Positions 46,299 through 56,307 of a DNA stretch of 63,184 nucleotides are shown piece after piece. Numbering within the stretch: position 1 is the first letter of the stretch; every line of letters begins with the position of its first letter. The notes beneath the pieces were generated by a model that was not told where the DNA came from, did not search any database, and saw only the letters and a program-made list of their open reading frames with translations. The stretch is from Deltaproteobacteria bacterium (GTDB lineage Bacteria > Desulfobacterota > Desulfobacteria > Desulfobacterales > Desulfosarcinaceae), in assembly GCA_020444075.1 (NCBI GenBank), contig JAHLLR010000025.1, positions 1 to 63,184 of the forward strand, written 5' to 3'. The translations under genes were made by a program, and so were the position numbers.

Positions 46299-49076
46299 TC
46301 ACTCCACTTCCGGCCGGATCTCTTCCATATAGTAGCTCTCGATCACGTCACCGACCTTGATATCATTGAAATTTTCAATGCCGATGCCGCATTCATAGCC
46401 GGTCTGGACTTCTTTCACATCATCCTTGAACCGGCGCAAGCTGTTGTTTTTGCCTTCGTAGGTGATAATGCCGTCCCGGACCAGCCGCATGAGCTGTCCC
46501 CGTTGGATCTTGCCGTCGGTCACATAACAGCCGGCAATGGTACCGATCTTGGGCACATGGAAGGTCTGGCGAACTTCGGCGCGGCCAAGCACCCGCTCCT
46601 CGAAGGTGGACTCCATCATGCCCACGATGGCATCCTTGACCTCTTTGATGACATTGTAGATGACATTGTGGAAGCGCATATCCACGTTCTCTTCAGCGGC
46701 CAGTTCCTGCACTTTGACGTTGGGCCGGACGTTGAACCCGATAATAATGGCATTCGAGACTGCGGCCAGGGAAATATCCGACTCGGTGATGGTGCCTGTG
46801 GCCGCGTGGACCACGTTGATGCTCACCTCTTCGTTGGAAAGCTTGACCAGGGAGTCTCTCAACGCTTCGATGGAGCCGTCTACGTCCGCCTTGATGATCA
46901 GGTTCAGGTCCTTGACTTCACCCTTCTGCATCTTTTCGAAGAGCCCTTCCAGGCTCAGCCGATTCGTCTTGGCCAGTTCCTTGGAGCGCTGTTTCTGGGT
47001 GCGGTGCTGACTCACCTGGCGCGCATCCTTCTCATCGGCCAGTGCCACCAGTTCGTCTCCGGCCATGGGTACGCCGGAAAGGCCCACAATCTCCACCGGC
47101 ATGGACGGGCCGGCAGATTCCACCGTGCGGCCCAAATCATCCTGGAGCACGCGGATTTTTCCATAGTGCATCCCGCAGACAATGGAGTCGCCTGCACGGA
47201 GGGTGCCCTCCTGCACCAGGACGGTAGCCACAGGCCCGCGCCCTGAATCCAGTTTTGCCTCGACCACATGGCCGCTGGCCAGCTTGTCCGGATTGGCCTT
47301 GAGTTCCAGTATTTCCGCCTGAAGCAGGATCATTTCAAGCAATTCATCTATCCCGGTATTCTTTTTAGCCGACACCATGACAAAAATTGCATCACCGCCC
47401 CAGGCTTCCGACATCAGGCCGTGTTCACTGAGTTCTCGCTGAACCCGGTCCGGATCGGCATCCGGTTTATCCATTTTGTTGATGGCCACGATGATCGGCA
47501 CCCCGGAGGCCTTGGAGTGATTGATCGCCTCGACGGTTTGGGGCATCACGCCGTCATCGGCGGCAACCACGAGCACGACGATGTCGGTCACCTTGGCACC
47601 GCGCGAACGCATGGCTGAGAAAGCCTCATGGCCCGGAGTATCCAGAAAAGCGATAACACCCTTTTCGGTCTCAACATGATAAGCGCCGATATGCTGGGTA
47701 ATACCACCCGCTTCGCCTTCGGTCACACGGGTTTTGCGGATCACGTCCAGCAGTGAGGTCTTGCCGTGGTCCACGTGGCCCATGATGGTAACGACAGGAG
47801 GTCTGGAGACCAGTTTGGAAGGATCGTCCGCTTCGGCCTTCTTCAGAATGACATCTTCTTCGAAAGACGCCCTTTCCACCTCATAATCGAATTCGCCGGC
47901 CACCAGGACCGCCGTATCATAGTCGATGGTCTGGTTCACCGTGGCCATCACCCCCATCCCCATGAGTTTGACGATCATTTCACTGGCCTTGATGCCCATG
48001 CGTTTGGCCAGTTCCGACAGTACGATGGTCTCATCAACCTTCACCCGCCGTTTGATGGCCTTGGCAGTAGTAATCTGGGTTTTCTGGCCGGCAGGCATGG
48101 CTCTCAACTTGCTGCCCTTTCGGCCTTTCCGCCCACGCATTTTACCACTGTATAGGGCTGCTCCCTCAACAATTTCTCTTTTACGGAAGCCGCCTTTCTT
48201 TTTGGCAAACCGGATATCATCGGTTTCGTCAACTTTTTTACGCCAGCCCTTCTTTTTCTTGTCCTTGGCGGAAACGGGTGCATCGATGGTTTCCGGTTTC
48301 GGGGAAGGGGATAGGGACGGCGGTTCCATCGGTGCGATGCGCGTCACGGGAGCCGCTGAAACTTTAGGTTTGGTCGGCAGTTTGATAATTTTGGCCGGTG
48401 TTTCTTTCTTGCCTTTTTTGGCCTTTGCCGCGGAAGATTTGGGAGGTTCTTCGGCAGCCGGCGCCACGGGGATGGCTTCATCGGCGGCCGGATCACCATC
48501 GGTCGTGCCAGCAGGGGGGGCTGCCGCGTCAGTGACCGGTGTTATTTCGTCGGTGATTGGGGCATCCGGTTCCGGTGAACCGGTAGCTTCCGGTTCGGTC
48601 GCATCGGCGGCAGGCATCACGTCCACCGGCCCAGGCGCCGCGGATGCCGGCGGTGTCTCGGGTGTTTGGGTTTTTGGCCTGGCAATGATTTTTGCGGATT
48701 GGGCCGGCTTGCGCTTTTTCACCAAGGGTTTCTTTTCCGGCGGTGTTTTCGCTTCAGCCGCTGCCGGAGCCGCTTCTTGCTTTTCAGCCGGAGGAGATTC
48801 CGGTTCTATTACCGCAGCGGACCCGGCCTCGCGGGTCTCCGGTTCCGGGGGTGAGACAACCTTGCGCCGCCGGATCACGGTGGGACGTACCCGTTTTTCC
48901 TCGAGTTGATCGTCCTTTTCGCCGAAAAGCGCCGATTTGACCTTTGCCACCACATCTTCGTCCAGAGAACTCATATGGCTGTTGACGTCAATATCAAGGT
49001 CCCGGATCTTATCCAAGAGTTCCCTGTTCGTCATGTTAAGATCTCTGGCAAATTCATATACTCTGATTTTTGCCAT
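46299..49076 (-). CDS. infB: Translation initiation factor IF-2
   Basis: GTPase that brings fMet-tRNA to the 30S subunit. 925 residues. A short N-terminal IF2 fold ([15 protein letters not shown]) leads into a long low-complexity linker rich in Ala, Pro, Glu and Lys (about 90-320). Then comes the IF2-N segment and the GTPase domain (GHVDHGKT near 431, [18 protein letters not shown]), followed by domains II-IV. The linker explains long but spurious frames on the other strand here. It follows nusA by 65 bases. Confidence 0.97.
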   Translation of the reverse strand: MAKIRVYEFARDLNMTNRELLDKIRDLDIDVNSHMSSLDEDVVAKVKSALFGEKDDQLEEKRVRPTVIRRRKVVSPPEPETREAGSAAVIEPESPPAEKQEAAPAAAEAKTPPEKKPLVKKRKPAQSAKIIARPKTQTPETPPASAAPGPVDVMPAADATEPEATGSPEPDAPITDEITPVTDAAAPPAGTTDGDPAADEAIPVAPAAEEPPKSSAAKAKKGKKETPAKIIKLPTKPKVSAAPVTRIAPMEPPSLSPSPKPETIDAPVSAKDKKKKGWRKKVDETDDIRFAKKKGGFRKREIVEGAALYSGKMRGRKGRKGSKLRAMPAGQKTQITTAKAIKRRVKVDETIVLSELAKRMGIKASEMIVKLMGMGVMATVNQTIDYDTAVLVAGEFDYEVERASFEEDVILKKAEADDPSKLVSRPPVVTIMGHVDHGKTSLLDVIRKTRVTEGEAGGITQHIGAYHVETEKGVIAFLDTPGHEAFSAMRSRGAKVTDIVVLVVAADDGVMPQTVEAINHSKASGVPIIVAINKMDKPDADPDRVQRELSEHGLMSEAWGGDAIFVMVSAKKNTGIDELLEMILLQAEILELKANPDKLASGHVVEAKLDSGRGPVATVLVQEGTLRAGDSIVCGMHYGKIRVLQDDLGRTVESAGPSMPVEIVGLSGVPMAGDELVALADEKDARQVSQHRTQKQRSKELAKTNRLSLEGLFEKMQKGEVKDLNLIIKADVDGSIEALRDSLVKLSNEEVSINVVHAATGTITESDISLAAVSNAIIIGFNVRPNVKVQELAAEENVDMRFHNVIYNVIKEVKDAIVGMMESTFEERVLGRAEVRQTFHVPKIGTIAGCYVTDGKIQRGQLMRLVRDGIITYEGKNNSLRRFKDDVKEVQTGYECGIGIENFNDIKVGDVIESYYMEEIRPEVE

Positions 49077-49141
49077 CCATTCCCCCCCAAATCTTGTTAT
49101 AAGCAGTTTTCGCTCTGTTGCCGTGTCCGCATCCTGATCTG

Positions 49142-50542
49142 CTACTGCTCCTCTTCCAAGGCTTCGGCACCGGAAACCGCCGCCTCGTTCGATTGATCCA
49201 CTGGCGTTTCAGCTGTCACCGAATCGTCTCCTTCATCTGCCCGGGTCGCTCCCTCTGCGGCGCGAGATTCCTCCTCCAGGCGCCGGGATTCGGCCGCCTT
49301 GGCAGCCTCGATGGCGTACTGCCGCGCATTTTCTATTAATACCAGGGCTTTTTCCTGTCCAATGCCACGGATTTCGATCAACTCTTCAACTGCGGATTCG
49401 GCCAGCTCTTCTGCTGAATAAATACCCTTTTCGAAGAAGGCGTCAGCCAGACTGCTCCCAACACCGGGAATATTAACCAGCGACTCATAACCGATCTTCA
49501 TCATTTCATCGTATTTGGACTCTGAATTGACGTCCAGATGCCACCCGGTAAGCTTGGAGGCCAGACGAACGTTCTGGCCTCTCTTACCGATGGCAACGGA
49601 GAGGAATTCATCGGGAACGATGACCTCCATGGCGTTATTTTCTTCATCGATGATCACCCTGGAAATTTCCGCAGGCGCCAGAGCGTTGCATACATATTTG
49701 GCCGCATCCACGTGCCAGGTGATAATGTCAATTTTCTCTCCCCGAAGTTCCTGCACCACATTTTGCACCCGGCTGCCCTTCATGCCCACGCAGGCTCCCA
49801 CCGGGTCGATGTCTGAATCATTGGAAGAAACGGCAAACTTAGCCCGAACTCCCGGCTCCCGCGCAGCTCCTTTGACCTCCACGATACCTTCACTGATCTC
49901 GGGCACTTCGGTTTTAAACAGGTTGATCAGCAGATCCGGGTGGGTTCGCGAAAGCACGATTTGAGGGCCTCGGGTGTCATAGAGCACATCGAAGATCAGG
50001 GCCCGGATCCGGTCTCCCCGGCGGTAATTTTCTCTGGGAATCTGTTCTCGCGTAGGGAGTATGGCTTCGGTATTTCCCAGGTTGACGATGATATTGCCGC
50101 GGTCCACCCGCTGGACGATGCCGTTGATCACTTCACCCTTGCGGTCAATGTAACTGGAGTAAACCGCATCCCGCTCTGCATCCTTCATCTTCTGGATAAT
50201 TACCTGTTTGGCGGATTGTGCTGCAATCCGGCCGAAGCTCGACGTGTCCATTTTTGTGCCGAGGCTGTCGCCAGCCTCACAATCGGGGTCGAGCTTGCGC
50301 CCCTCGGCCAGGCTGATCTGCAGGTCCGGCTCGGTCACTTCCGCCACCACCTCTTTAAATTGGAAGACCTCGATCTCACCCGTGTCGGGACTATACTGCG
50401 CCTCAATGTCGACCTTGCTGCCGAATTTCTTTCTGGCAGCAGACCGCAACGCCTCTTCCAGGGCGCGGATCAGAATTTCCACATCGATGCCCTTGTCCCG
50501 GCTTACCTGCTCCACCACACGTTTGATATCTGCTATAAACAT
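49142..50542 (-). CDS. nusA: Transcription termination/antitermination factor NusA
   Basis: RNA polymerase-associated elongation factor. 466 residues: N-terminal polymerase-binding domain (1-125), S1 ([21 protein letters not shown] near 135), KH1 ([18 protein letters not shown]) and KH2 ([22 protein letters not shown]), then a helix-hairpin-helix repeat ([20 protein letters not shown]) and an acidic tail. The start overlaps the rimP stop by one base. A tRNA gene and terminator precede rimP, the usual place for NusA autoregulation. Confidence 0.97.
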   Translation of the reverse strand: MFIADIKRVVEQVSRDKGIDVEILIRALEEALRSAARKKFGSKVDIEAQYSPDTGEIEVFQFKEVVAEVTEPDLQISLAEGRKLDPDCEAGDSLGTKMDTSSFGRIAAQSAKQVIIQKMKDAERDAVYSSYIDRKGEVINGIVQRVDRGNIIVNLGNTEAILPTREQIPRENYRRGDRIRALIFDVLYDTRGPQIVLSRTHPDLLINLFKTEVPEISEGIVEVKGAAREPGVRAKFAVSSNDSDIDPVGACVGMKGSRVQNVVQELRGEKIDIITWHVDAAKYVCNALAPAEISRVIIDEENNAMEVIVPDEFLSVAIGKRGQNVRLASKLTGWHLDVNSESKYDEMMKIGYESLVNIPGVGSSLADAFFEKGIYSAEELAESAVEELIEIRGIGQEKALVLIENARQYAIEAAKAAESRRLEEESRAAEGATRADEGDDSVTAETPVDQSNEAAVSGAEALEEEQ

Positions 50543-51090
50543 CAGCGTTCTCCATTAAAATTGATCAGCCGCGCCCGTGAAATATCCTTAAAATTCAGAC
50601 TGACAGTCTCGTTATCCACCTGCAATTGGACCATTTCATCAATCACCCCGGCCAGTACACCGGTAAAATTTTGACGACCTTGCATGGCAGTGGTGAGTCG
50701 AATTTTCGCCCGATGGCCTTTAAAGCGAATATAATCATTGAGCTTTCCCACCGGCCGGTCAAGTCCGGGCGATGATACCTCCAGCCGATACGGCGGTGCA
50801 TCTTGCGTATGCACATCCAGAAGGTCTTCCAACTGGCGACTGATGTTGACGCAGTCGTCCAGGGTCACGCCCCCGGGCTTATCCAGATAAAGACGCAATG
50901 TCAATCCGCCCGGCTCGCGCTGGTACTCCACATGAACCAGTTCCATGCCCTCGTCAATACACAGGGGCTCGGCCAGACGCGTAACCGAATCGACAAACTC
51001 CCGCTGTCGCTTCAGGGCTTCCGGATCCGGTTGACGGAACGCCGCCAACGCCCTGCCTTCTTGTTTTCGCTTTCCGGTACGCTTGGCCAT
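50542..51090 (-). CDS. rimP: Ribosome maturation factor RimP
   Basis: 30S assembly factor. ATG 51090 (MAKRTGKRKQEG) has GGTGAGA three bases upstream; the frame is open for 25 more codons through a terminator hairpin, so the shorter start is right. 182 residues with the N-terminal alpha/beta domain (LVHVEYQREPGGLTLRLYLDKPGGVTLDDCV) and YRLEVSSPGLDRP, then an Sm-like C-terminal domain. A basic 25-residue N-terminal extension is unusual. First protein gene of the nusA-infB operon. Confidence 0.94.
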   Translation of the reverse strand: MAKRTGKRKQEGRALAAFRQPDPEALKRQREFVDSVTRLAEPLCIDEGMELVHVEYQREPGGLTLRLYLDKPGGVTLDDCVNISRQLEDLLDVHTQDAPPYRLEVSSPGLDRPVGKLNDYIRFKGHRAKIRLTTAMQGRQNFTGVLAGVIDEMVQLQVDNETVSLNFKDISRARLINFNGER

Positions 51091-51100
51091 ATTCTCACCG

Positions 51101-51134
51101 AACAAAAAAACAAAAACGGGCGAACAGCCCGTTT
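51101..51134 (-). terminator. Strong intrinsic terminator between tRNA-Gly and rimP
   Basis: On the minus strand a perfect 8-bp stem AAACGGGC/GCCCGTTT (51134-51127 with 51121-51114) with loop TGTTC runs directly into a T-rich tract (TTGTTTTTTTG). It ends just before the rimP ribosome site. Everything rimP-nusA-infB receives from the tRNA promoter must read through it, so it can act as an attenuator. Confidence 0.85.
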
Positions 51135-51250
51135 CCATGTTCAAACCGATAATGGATACCTTCACTTACCAGTCCATAAAACCACGTCGTGCGGGAAAAC
51201 CGCCTTTGTTCCAGCAGCCACACCCGGAACGGACGAAAACGGACTTGAAA

Positions 51251-51326
51251 TGGAGCGGGCAACGAGATTCGAACTCGCGACACCAAGCTTGGGAAGCTTG
51301 TACTCTACCAACTGAGCTATGCCCGC
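51251..51326 (-). tRNA. tRNA-Gly (anticodon CCC)
   Basis: 76-base cloverleaf including an encoded CCA end. The acceptor stem GCGGGCA pairs with TGCCCGC and the discriminator base is T. The D arm is GCTCAGTTGGTAGAGT and the anticodon arm is CAAGC-TTCCCAA-GCTTG, so bases 34-36 are CCC (reads GGG glycine codons). The T arm GCGAG-TTCGAAT-CTCGT is intact. A consensus promoter lies just upstream and a terminator downstream. Confidence 0.95.
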
Positions 51327-51340
51327 TCACCAAGGAACCT

Positions 51341-51369
51341 TAGATAAGGCAAAATAGATGTTATGTCAA
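51341..51369 (-). promoter_or_regulatory. Sigma-70 promoter of tRNA-Gly (and nusA operon)
   Basis: TTGACA (51369-51364) and TATCTA (51346-51341) on the minus strand are 17 bases apart. The tRNA begins 14 bases after the -10. This is the best promoter seen upstream of the whole rimP-nusA-infB-pnp run. Confidence 0.7.
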
Positions 51370-51456
51370 TATCTTTCTATCTACCCCATATACTGCGGCA
51401 GCAGAACTTTTCATACGGCGGGGCAGCAATCGGCCAATCGGGCGCACAGAAGGCAG

Positions 51457-51825
51457 TTAGCGCCGGTGGTCGTCGATCAATTCCCGGATACGAATCAGTT
51501 CCTCCCTGATCTCGGCAATATCCGGTATTCTGGCAACCGGCAGCGGTTCCGGTACCGTGCCGGGTTTCTTCTTCAAATGTTGCCGGGCACCTTCGATGGT
51601 GAATTTTCTTTGATAGAGCAGGTGCTTAATTCTTAACACCAGCACGACATCCTGCTTGCGGTAGAGACGCTGCCCCGCATCGGTGCGCTTGGGCTTGATC
51701 TGCTTGAATTCGGTTTCCCAAAACCGCAGCACATAGGGCGCAACACCGGCGATATCACTGACTTCACCGATCTTGAAGTAAAACTTGTCGGGAATTTCGA
51801 CCGCGCCGTAAGCCTTTTCTTTCAT
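51457..51825 (-). CDS. MerR-family transcriptional regulator
   Basis: 122-residue protein with a MerR winged helix: FYFKIGEVSDIAGVAPYVLRFWETEF (residues 14-39) and RRLYRKQD-like QRLYRKQDVVLVLRIKHLL. A coiled-coil C-terminus follows; there are no effector cysteines. ATG 51825 is preferred over 51834 because TGGATGA lies upstream. It follows pheT by 46 bases, an arrangement common in Deltaproteobacteria. The target is unknown. Confidence 0.85.
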   Translation of the reverse strand: MKEKAYGAVEIPDKFYFKIGEVSDIAGVAPYVLRFWETEFKQIKPKRTDAGQRLYRKQDVVLVLRIKHLLYQRKFTIEGARQHLKKKPGTVPEPLPVARIPDIAEIREELIRIRELIDDHRR

Positions 51826-51871
51826 CGGAATCATCCATTTAGGTGAAACGCTGCCGGCGGCTCCAGGTGGG

Positions 51872-54286
51872 TCAGACCGGCAAGGCTGCACCAAATTCGG
51901 TAATCAAGCGATGCGTGAGATAGTGATGAATCTCATTGACGGTTTCATCCTCCAGGGTTCGTTCGGCGGACCGATAGACGACTCGGAAAGATACACTCTT
52001 TTTCCCCGCCGGTATGGGATCTCCGGCAAACACGTCAAACAGGTATAGGTCCTCCACCAGCTTTTCACCAAATTGGGCCACCGCATTCAGCAGAGCCCCG
52101 GATTCGATCGTCTGATCGACAATAACAGTGATATCCCGGGCCGTGGAGGGGAAACGGGGGATGGGTGTCATCTGCTTGGAATCGGATGCCAGTCGGCCGA
52201 TGGCCTCCAGGTCCAGCTCGAAAATAAACGCCGGTTGCTTGAGGTTGTATGTGTTCATCACCTCGGGATCCACTTCTCCCACGATTCCCAGCGTCCGCCC
52301 GCCTTCCAAGACCTGCGCCGTGTGACCCGCTCGGGTGTAGCGACACTGGCCATCGGGCACCGCCGTAAACGACAGTGAGGTGAGTCCCAGGGCAAGGGCC
52401 AATCCTTGCACGGTTCCCTTGATATCAAAAAAATCGCAGGCGGTTTCCCGGGTGTGCCAAGCGGCTTTTGCACGTCGACCGGTCCAGATACCAACAAGCA
52501 TCTCCTTTTCCAAAGGAAGGAGTGCCTCCGACTGGGGCAGAAAAACCTTTCCGATTTCAAACAGGCGCAGGCTGTTCTGCTGCCGGGCAATATTGCGCTG
52601 GACCGCTTCCAGAATGCCGGGGACCAGGGTGGTCCGCATCACCGACTGCTCCTCGGAAATAGGATTGAGCAAGGCAATATGATGGCGCCGGGGATCATCG
52701 GCATCCAATTGAATCCGGTCGGATGAATCAGCGCTGATGAAGCTGTAGTTGACCGCCTCTGAAAATCCGAATCCACAAAGAATATCCCTAACCTGATTAC
52801 GCCTGACCATCATTGAGGAGGGGGTCGTGCCTTGAGCCGGCAGCACGGGAAAAGTGGTGGGAATCTGGTTGTATCCGGAAAGCCGGGCCACTTCTTCCAT
52901 AAGATCCTGGGGACGGGTGATGTCCACCCGAAAAGAAGGCACCCGCACCTCAAGCGCTTCCCCACCCTTGTCCTGAACCGTGAATTCAATGCTCTCCAGA
53001 AGGAAGGCCATACGATCACGGTCCAAATCGGTGCCTAAAAGGTCATTGGTGCCCCGCACACTCAAAGAGAGCGTCAGCGGGCCCGATTTTCTGCAATCCT
53101 CATCGATAACACCATCAACCAGCCGGCCCTGCCCCAACTCGGCCATAAGACCGGCAGCGCGGTTCAGGGCGAAAAGGGTGCCGTCCGGGTCCACGCCCCG
53201 CTCAAACCGGTGGGAGGCATCGGTATTGAGCCCAAGGGCTTTGGATGTCTTGCGAATGCTTATCGGATCAAAGCAGGCACTTTCAATCAGCACACGGGTG
53301 GTGGAGTCTTCGATTTCCGAGTTCAGTCCGCCCATGACACCTCCGACGGCCACCGGTTTTTCGCCGTCGCAGATCATGAGCATCTGGTCGGAAAGCCGTC
53401 GCGCCTTTTGATCCAGTGTGGTGAACGGTTCCTGATCGGCGGCCGTTCGAACCACGATACGATGGCCGGCCAGATGATCAAAATCGAAGGCGTGTAGAGG
53501 CTGTCCGGTCTCCAGCATCACGAAATTGGTTACATCCACAAGATTGTTGATGGGCCGCACCCCCACTGAACGCAGCCGGTCCTGGAGCCAATAAGGAGAC
53601 GGTGCCACGGTGATGCCTTCCAGCAGGCGGGCGGCATACCGGGGACAATGGTCCGGCGCTTCGATGGTCACAGAGGCAAGAGCACCGATGTCCCCTTCGG
53701 TATCGGGCAGGCTGAATACCGGCGGATTCATCTTAATGCCCTGGATGGCGGCAATTTCACGGGCCACGCCCATCATACTCAGGCAATCAGGCCGGTTGGG
53801 CGTTAAACCGATCTCAAGAGTGTAGTCGAAAAGATCCAGGGCCGATTTCAAGGAAAGGCCTGGCTGAAAATCCCCCTCCAGCAACATAATACCGGAACCG
53901 TCCAGCCCCAGACCCAATTCAATCTCGCTGCACAGCATACCCTCGGAGGTTTCGCCCCGAATGACGGTCTTGGCCAGCAAGGTGCCGTCGGGCAGCCGTG
54001 TTCCCACACGGGCCAGGGGGGCGCTGACTCCCGCCGTCACATTGGGGGCCCCGCAAACAACCGGAACGATGCCGCTACCATCATCGACCCGGCACAGGTT
54101 AAGCCGGTCTGCGTTGGGGTGGGGCAGAACCTCTACCACCTGTCCGACGACCACCGTTTCCAAGTGCGCATAGCGATCTTCAACGGCCTCCACTTCAAGT
54201 CCTGCCATGGTCAGCGCATCGGCGAGATCCGAAACCGCCATATCGATGGGCACATATTCTTTCAACCAGTTTAGACTTATTTTCAT
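51872..54286 (-). CDS. pheT: Phenylalanyl-tRNA synthetase beta subunit
   Basis: 804-residue beta subunit of the heterotetrameric enzyme. N-terminal EMAP-like tRNA-binding domain (VVVGQVVEVLPHPNADRLNLCRVDDG), B3/B4 editing domain, B5 (MEEVARLSGYNQIP), core fold and the C-terminal anticodon-binding domain (PRFPSTARDITVIVD). All modules and the usual length are present. It follows pheS by 18 bases. Confidence 0.96.
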   Translation of the reverse strand: MKISLNWLKEYVPIDMAVSDLADALTMAGLEVEAVEDRYAHLETVVVGQVVEVLPHPNADRLNLCRVDDGSGIVPVVCGAPNVTAGVSAPLARVGTRLPDGTLLAKTVIRGETSEGMLCSEIELGLGLDGSGIMLLEGDFQPGLSLKSALDLFDYTLEIGLTPNRPDCLSMMGVAREIAAIQGIKMNPPVFSLPDTEGDIGALASVTIEAPDHCPRYAARLLEGITVAPSPYWLQDRLRSVGVRPINNLVDVTNFVMLETGQPLHAFDFDHLAGHRIVVRTAADQEPFTTLDQKARRLSDQMLMICDGEKPVAVGGVMGGLNSEIEDSTTRVLIESACFDPISIRKTSKALGLNTDASHRFERGVDPDGTLFALNRAAGLMAELGQGRLVDGVIDEDCRKSGPLTLSLSVRGTNDLLGTDLDRDRMAFLLESIEFTVQDKGGEALEVRVPSFRVDITRPQDLMEEVARLSGYNQIPTTFPVLPAQGTTPSSMMVRRNQVRDILCGFGFSEAVNYSFISADSSDRIQLDADDPRRHHIALLNPISEEQSVMRTTLVPGILEAVQRNIARQQNSLRLFEIGKVFLPQSEALLPLEKEMLVGIWTGRRAKAAWHTRETACDFFDIKGTVQGLALALGLTSLSFTAVPDGQCRYTRAGHTAQVLEGGRTLGIVGEVDPEVMNTYNLKQPAFIFELDLEAIGRLASDSKQMTPIPRFPSTARDITVIVDQTIESGALLNAVAQFGEKLVEDLYLFDVFAGDPIPAGKKSVSFRVVYRSAERTLEDETVNEIHHYLTHRLITEFGAALPV

Positions 54287-54304
54287 GGGTTGGGGAACAC
54301 TCCG

Positions 54305-55312
54305 TTAAAATTGACTCAGGAATCGGTAGTCATTGTCGAAATAGCGCCGAATATCATCGATGCCGTATTTAAGCATGGCAATACGCTCCACACCCATACC
54401 GAAAGCAAAGCCGGTGTATCGACTGGTGTCATAGCCGATATTTTCAAACACCGCCGGATGGACCATGCCCGACCCCAGGATCTCCAGCCATCCGGTCTGA
54501 GAGCAGATACGACAGCCTTTCCCCCGGCAAATCACGCATCGGATATCCACTTCGGCGCTGGGTTCGGTGAAGGGAAAGAAGCTGGGTCGAAAACGCAATG
54601 TGGTCTGGTCATCGAACATCTGGTGAATAAACGCGGTCAGGGTTCCCTTGAGATCGGCAAAGGAGACATGACGATCCACCAGCAGCCCTTCCACCTGATG
54701 AAACATGGGTGTATGGGTCAAATCGGAATCGCACCGGTACACCTTGCCCGGAGCGATAATGCGAACCGGCGGAGGCTGCTTTTCCATCACCCGTGGCTGT
54801 GTGGGTGAAGTGTGGGTCCGAAGCACTACATTGTCCGACACATAAAAGGTATCCTGCATATCCCGGGCAGGATGGTTTCTGGGGATATTGAGGGCCTCAA
54901 AATTGTAATAGTCGGTCTCCACCTCCGGGCCTTCGACCACGTCGAAGCCCATCTGTGAAAAGATACTGCAAATACGGTTGGTGATCTGAGTAATGGGGTG
55001 AAGTGATCCTTTTTCCGGCACCCGACCCGGCAGGGAAACATCGATGCGGTCCGTTGCCGTTTTGGACACGCTGGCCAGATGGGTCAGCGCATTCTTGAAC
55101 TCACCTTCCAGGGAACGCTTAATCTCATTGGCCCGTTTGCCTGCCTGGGGCCGCTCCTCGACGGGAAGGCTGGAGATGTTTCTCAAATAGTGGGTGATGC
55201 GTCCCTTCCGACCCAGGTACTGGATGGAAAGATCGTTTACCGCATCAACATCGGCCGCCGATGCCAGCGCTTCCATGGCGTCCGCATATATCCGTTCTAG
55301 TGTATTTTCCAC
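54305..55312 (-). CDS. pheS: Phenylalanyl-tRNA synthetase alpha subunit
   Basis: 335-residue catalytic subunit: an N-terminal coiled coil (1-85), motif 2 region around THTSPTQPRVME, FHQVEGLLVDRHVSFADLKG, and motif 3 in GFAFGMGVERIAMLKYGIDDIR. It starts at GTG 55312 with only a weak ribosome site. The 150-base leader after rplT holds two small GC hairpins (55432-55446 and 55352-55369) but no leader peptide rich in Phe or T-box that I can see. Confidence 0.96.
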   Translation of the reverse strand: MENTLERIYADAMEALASAADVDAVNDLSIQYLGRKGRITHYLRNISSLPVEERPQAGKRANEIKRSLEGEFKNALTHLASVSKTATDRIDVSLPGRVPEKGSLHPITQITNRICSIFSQMGFDVVEGPEVETDYYNFEALNIPRNHPARDMQDTFYVSDNVVLRTHTSPTQPRVMEKQPPPVRIIAPGKVYRCDSDLTHTPMFHQVEGLLVDRHVSFADLKGTLTAFIHQMFDDQTTLRFRPSFFPFTEPSAEVDIRCVICRGKGCRICSQTGWLEILGSGMVHPAVFENIGYDTSRYTGFAFGMGVERIAMLKYGIDDIRRYFDNDYRFLSQF

Positions 55313-55462
55313 GATCGTCGCTCTGTCTTTATGGATTGTCGCCGTCCCCCGGTCCCGCCGGAGCGGGACGAGGAATACGGTCGTTTTCGCGGTTCAGATA
55401 AGGGGGGGGCAGCGGGAGGATACCGATGCGTGCGGCAATTCGCCGCGACAGGTCAACCCGGC

Positions 55463-55813
55463 TTAACCCTGCTGTGACGCCAGAGCGGCAATCTGGGCAA
55501 ATCCAGAGGGATCGGATATTGCAAGATCGGCAAGCACTTTCCGATCAAGATTCACGTCGGCCTTTTTCAGACCGCTGATGAACCGGCTGTAAGAAAGGTC
55601 GTTCATCCGTGCCGCTGCATTGATACGGGCAATCCACAGCCGACGGAACTGGCGTTTTCTCTGTTTTCGATCCCGATAGGCATAATTGAGGGCCTTGTCT
55701 ACTGTGTCTGCAGCGGTCCGAAACAGTTTGCTGTGCCCGCCGCGAAATCCTTTGGCCAGCTTTAATACTTTCTGACGGCGTCTTCTCGCTTTGAATCCTC
55801 TTTTAATTCGCAT
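55463..55813 (-). CDS. rplT: 50S ribosomal protein L20
   Basis: 116-residue basic protein: [25 protein letters not shown] at the N-terminus, then [25 protein letters not shown]20 represses its own operon in E. coli by binding upstream mRNA. AAGGAGATGAG precedes ATG 55813. The gene sits in infC-rpmI-rplT order. Confidence 0.97.
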   Translation of the reverse strand: MRIKRGFKARRRRQKVLKLAKGFRGGHSKLFRTAADTVDKALNYAYRDRKQRKRQFRRLWIARINAAARMNDLSYSRFISGLKKADVNLDRKVLADLAISDPSGFAQIAALASQQG

Positions 55814-55920
55814 GATCTCATCTCCTTGCTAACAGGGCCACCGTGCCACCCGCATCCGAATCGTGTCGTCAGATGCCGTCATCGGTGAAACCTGCCTTAT
55901 TAATTCTTATTTTCCGTCGA

Positions 55921-56118
55921 TCACCCGTTGGGCAAAAGGAGTCGGACTTCTCTCATATCGCTCTTTTTGATCAGCTGCATCTTCTTCAGGGAGCGCTTAC
56001 GTTTCCGGGACTTGGAGGTCAGGATGTGACTGTGGTGAGACTTTGAAAATGTGTATCGTCCGGACCCGGTTTTCTTGAACCGTTTTGCGGCCGCCCGGTT
56101 GGTTTTAATTTTCGGCAT
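55921..56118 (-). CDS. rpmI: 50S ribosomal protein L35
   Basis: 65-residue basic protein with MPKIKTNRAAAKRFKKTGSG, HILTSKSRKRKRSL and a short C-terminal tail. A clear ribosome site (GGAGAG) is upstream. 189 bases separate it from infC, including a 10-bp hairpin. Confidence 0.96.
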   Translation of the reverse strand: MPKIKTNRAAAKRFKKTGSGRYTFSKSHHSHILTSKSRKRKRSLKKMQLIKKSDMREVRLLLPNG

Positions 56119-56196
56119 CGTTTCTCTCCTTGGACAAAAAATTGATCATCATTCTGAATTTTTGAATCGGACGGAAACCGCATTTCAAAAACCGAT

Positions 56197-56225
56197 GGCG
56201 TGAACGAAAAACATGCGTTCACGCC
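56197..56225 (-). promoter_or_regulatory. 10-bp hairpin between infC and rpmI
   Basis: Perfect inverted repeat GGCGTGAACG (56197-56206) and its complement (56216-56225) with a 9-base loop. On the minus strand it is followed by ATCGGTTTTTG. It could be a partial terminator or attenuator that changes the ratio of IF3 to L35/L20. Confidence 0.5.
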
Positions 56226-56307
56226 AACTGTTGAAATGGTCTGTTTCTTTTCCTGCGGGCCATGATCAGAGCCAGAAGGCCGGTGTCACCATCCGTCATT
56301 GAGCCGT

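Noticed and set aside
47926-48909. 327-codon plus-strand frame opposite infB
   Set aside because: It arises from the Ala/Pro/Glu-rich linker of IF-2, giving a low-complexity Ser/Gly/Ala product.
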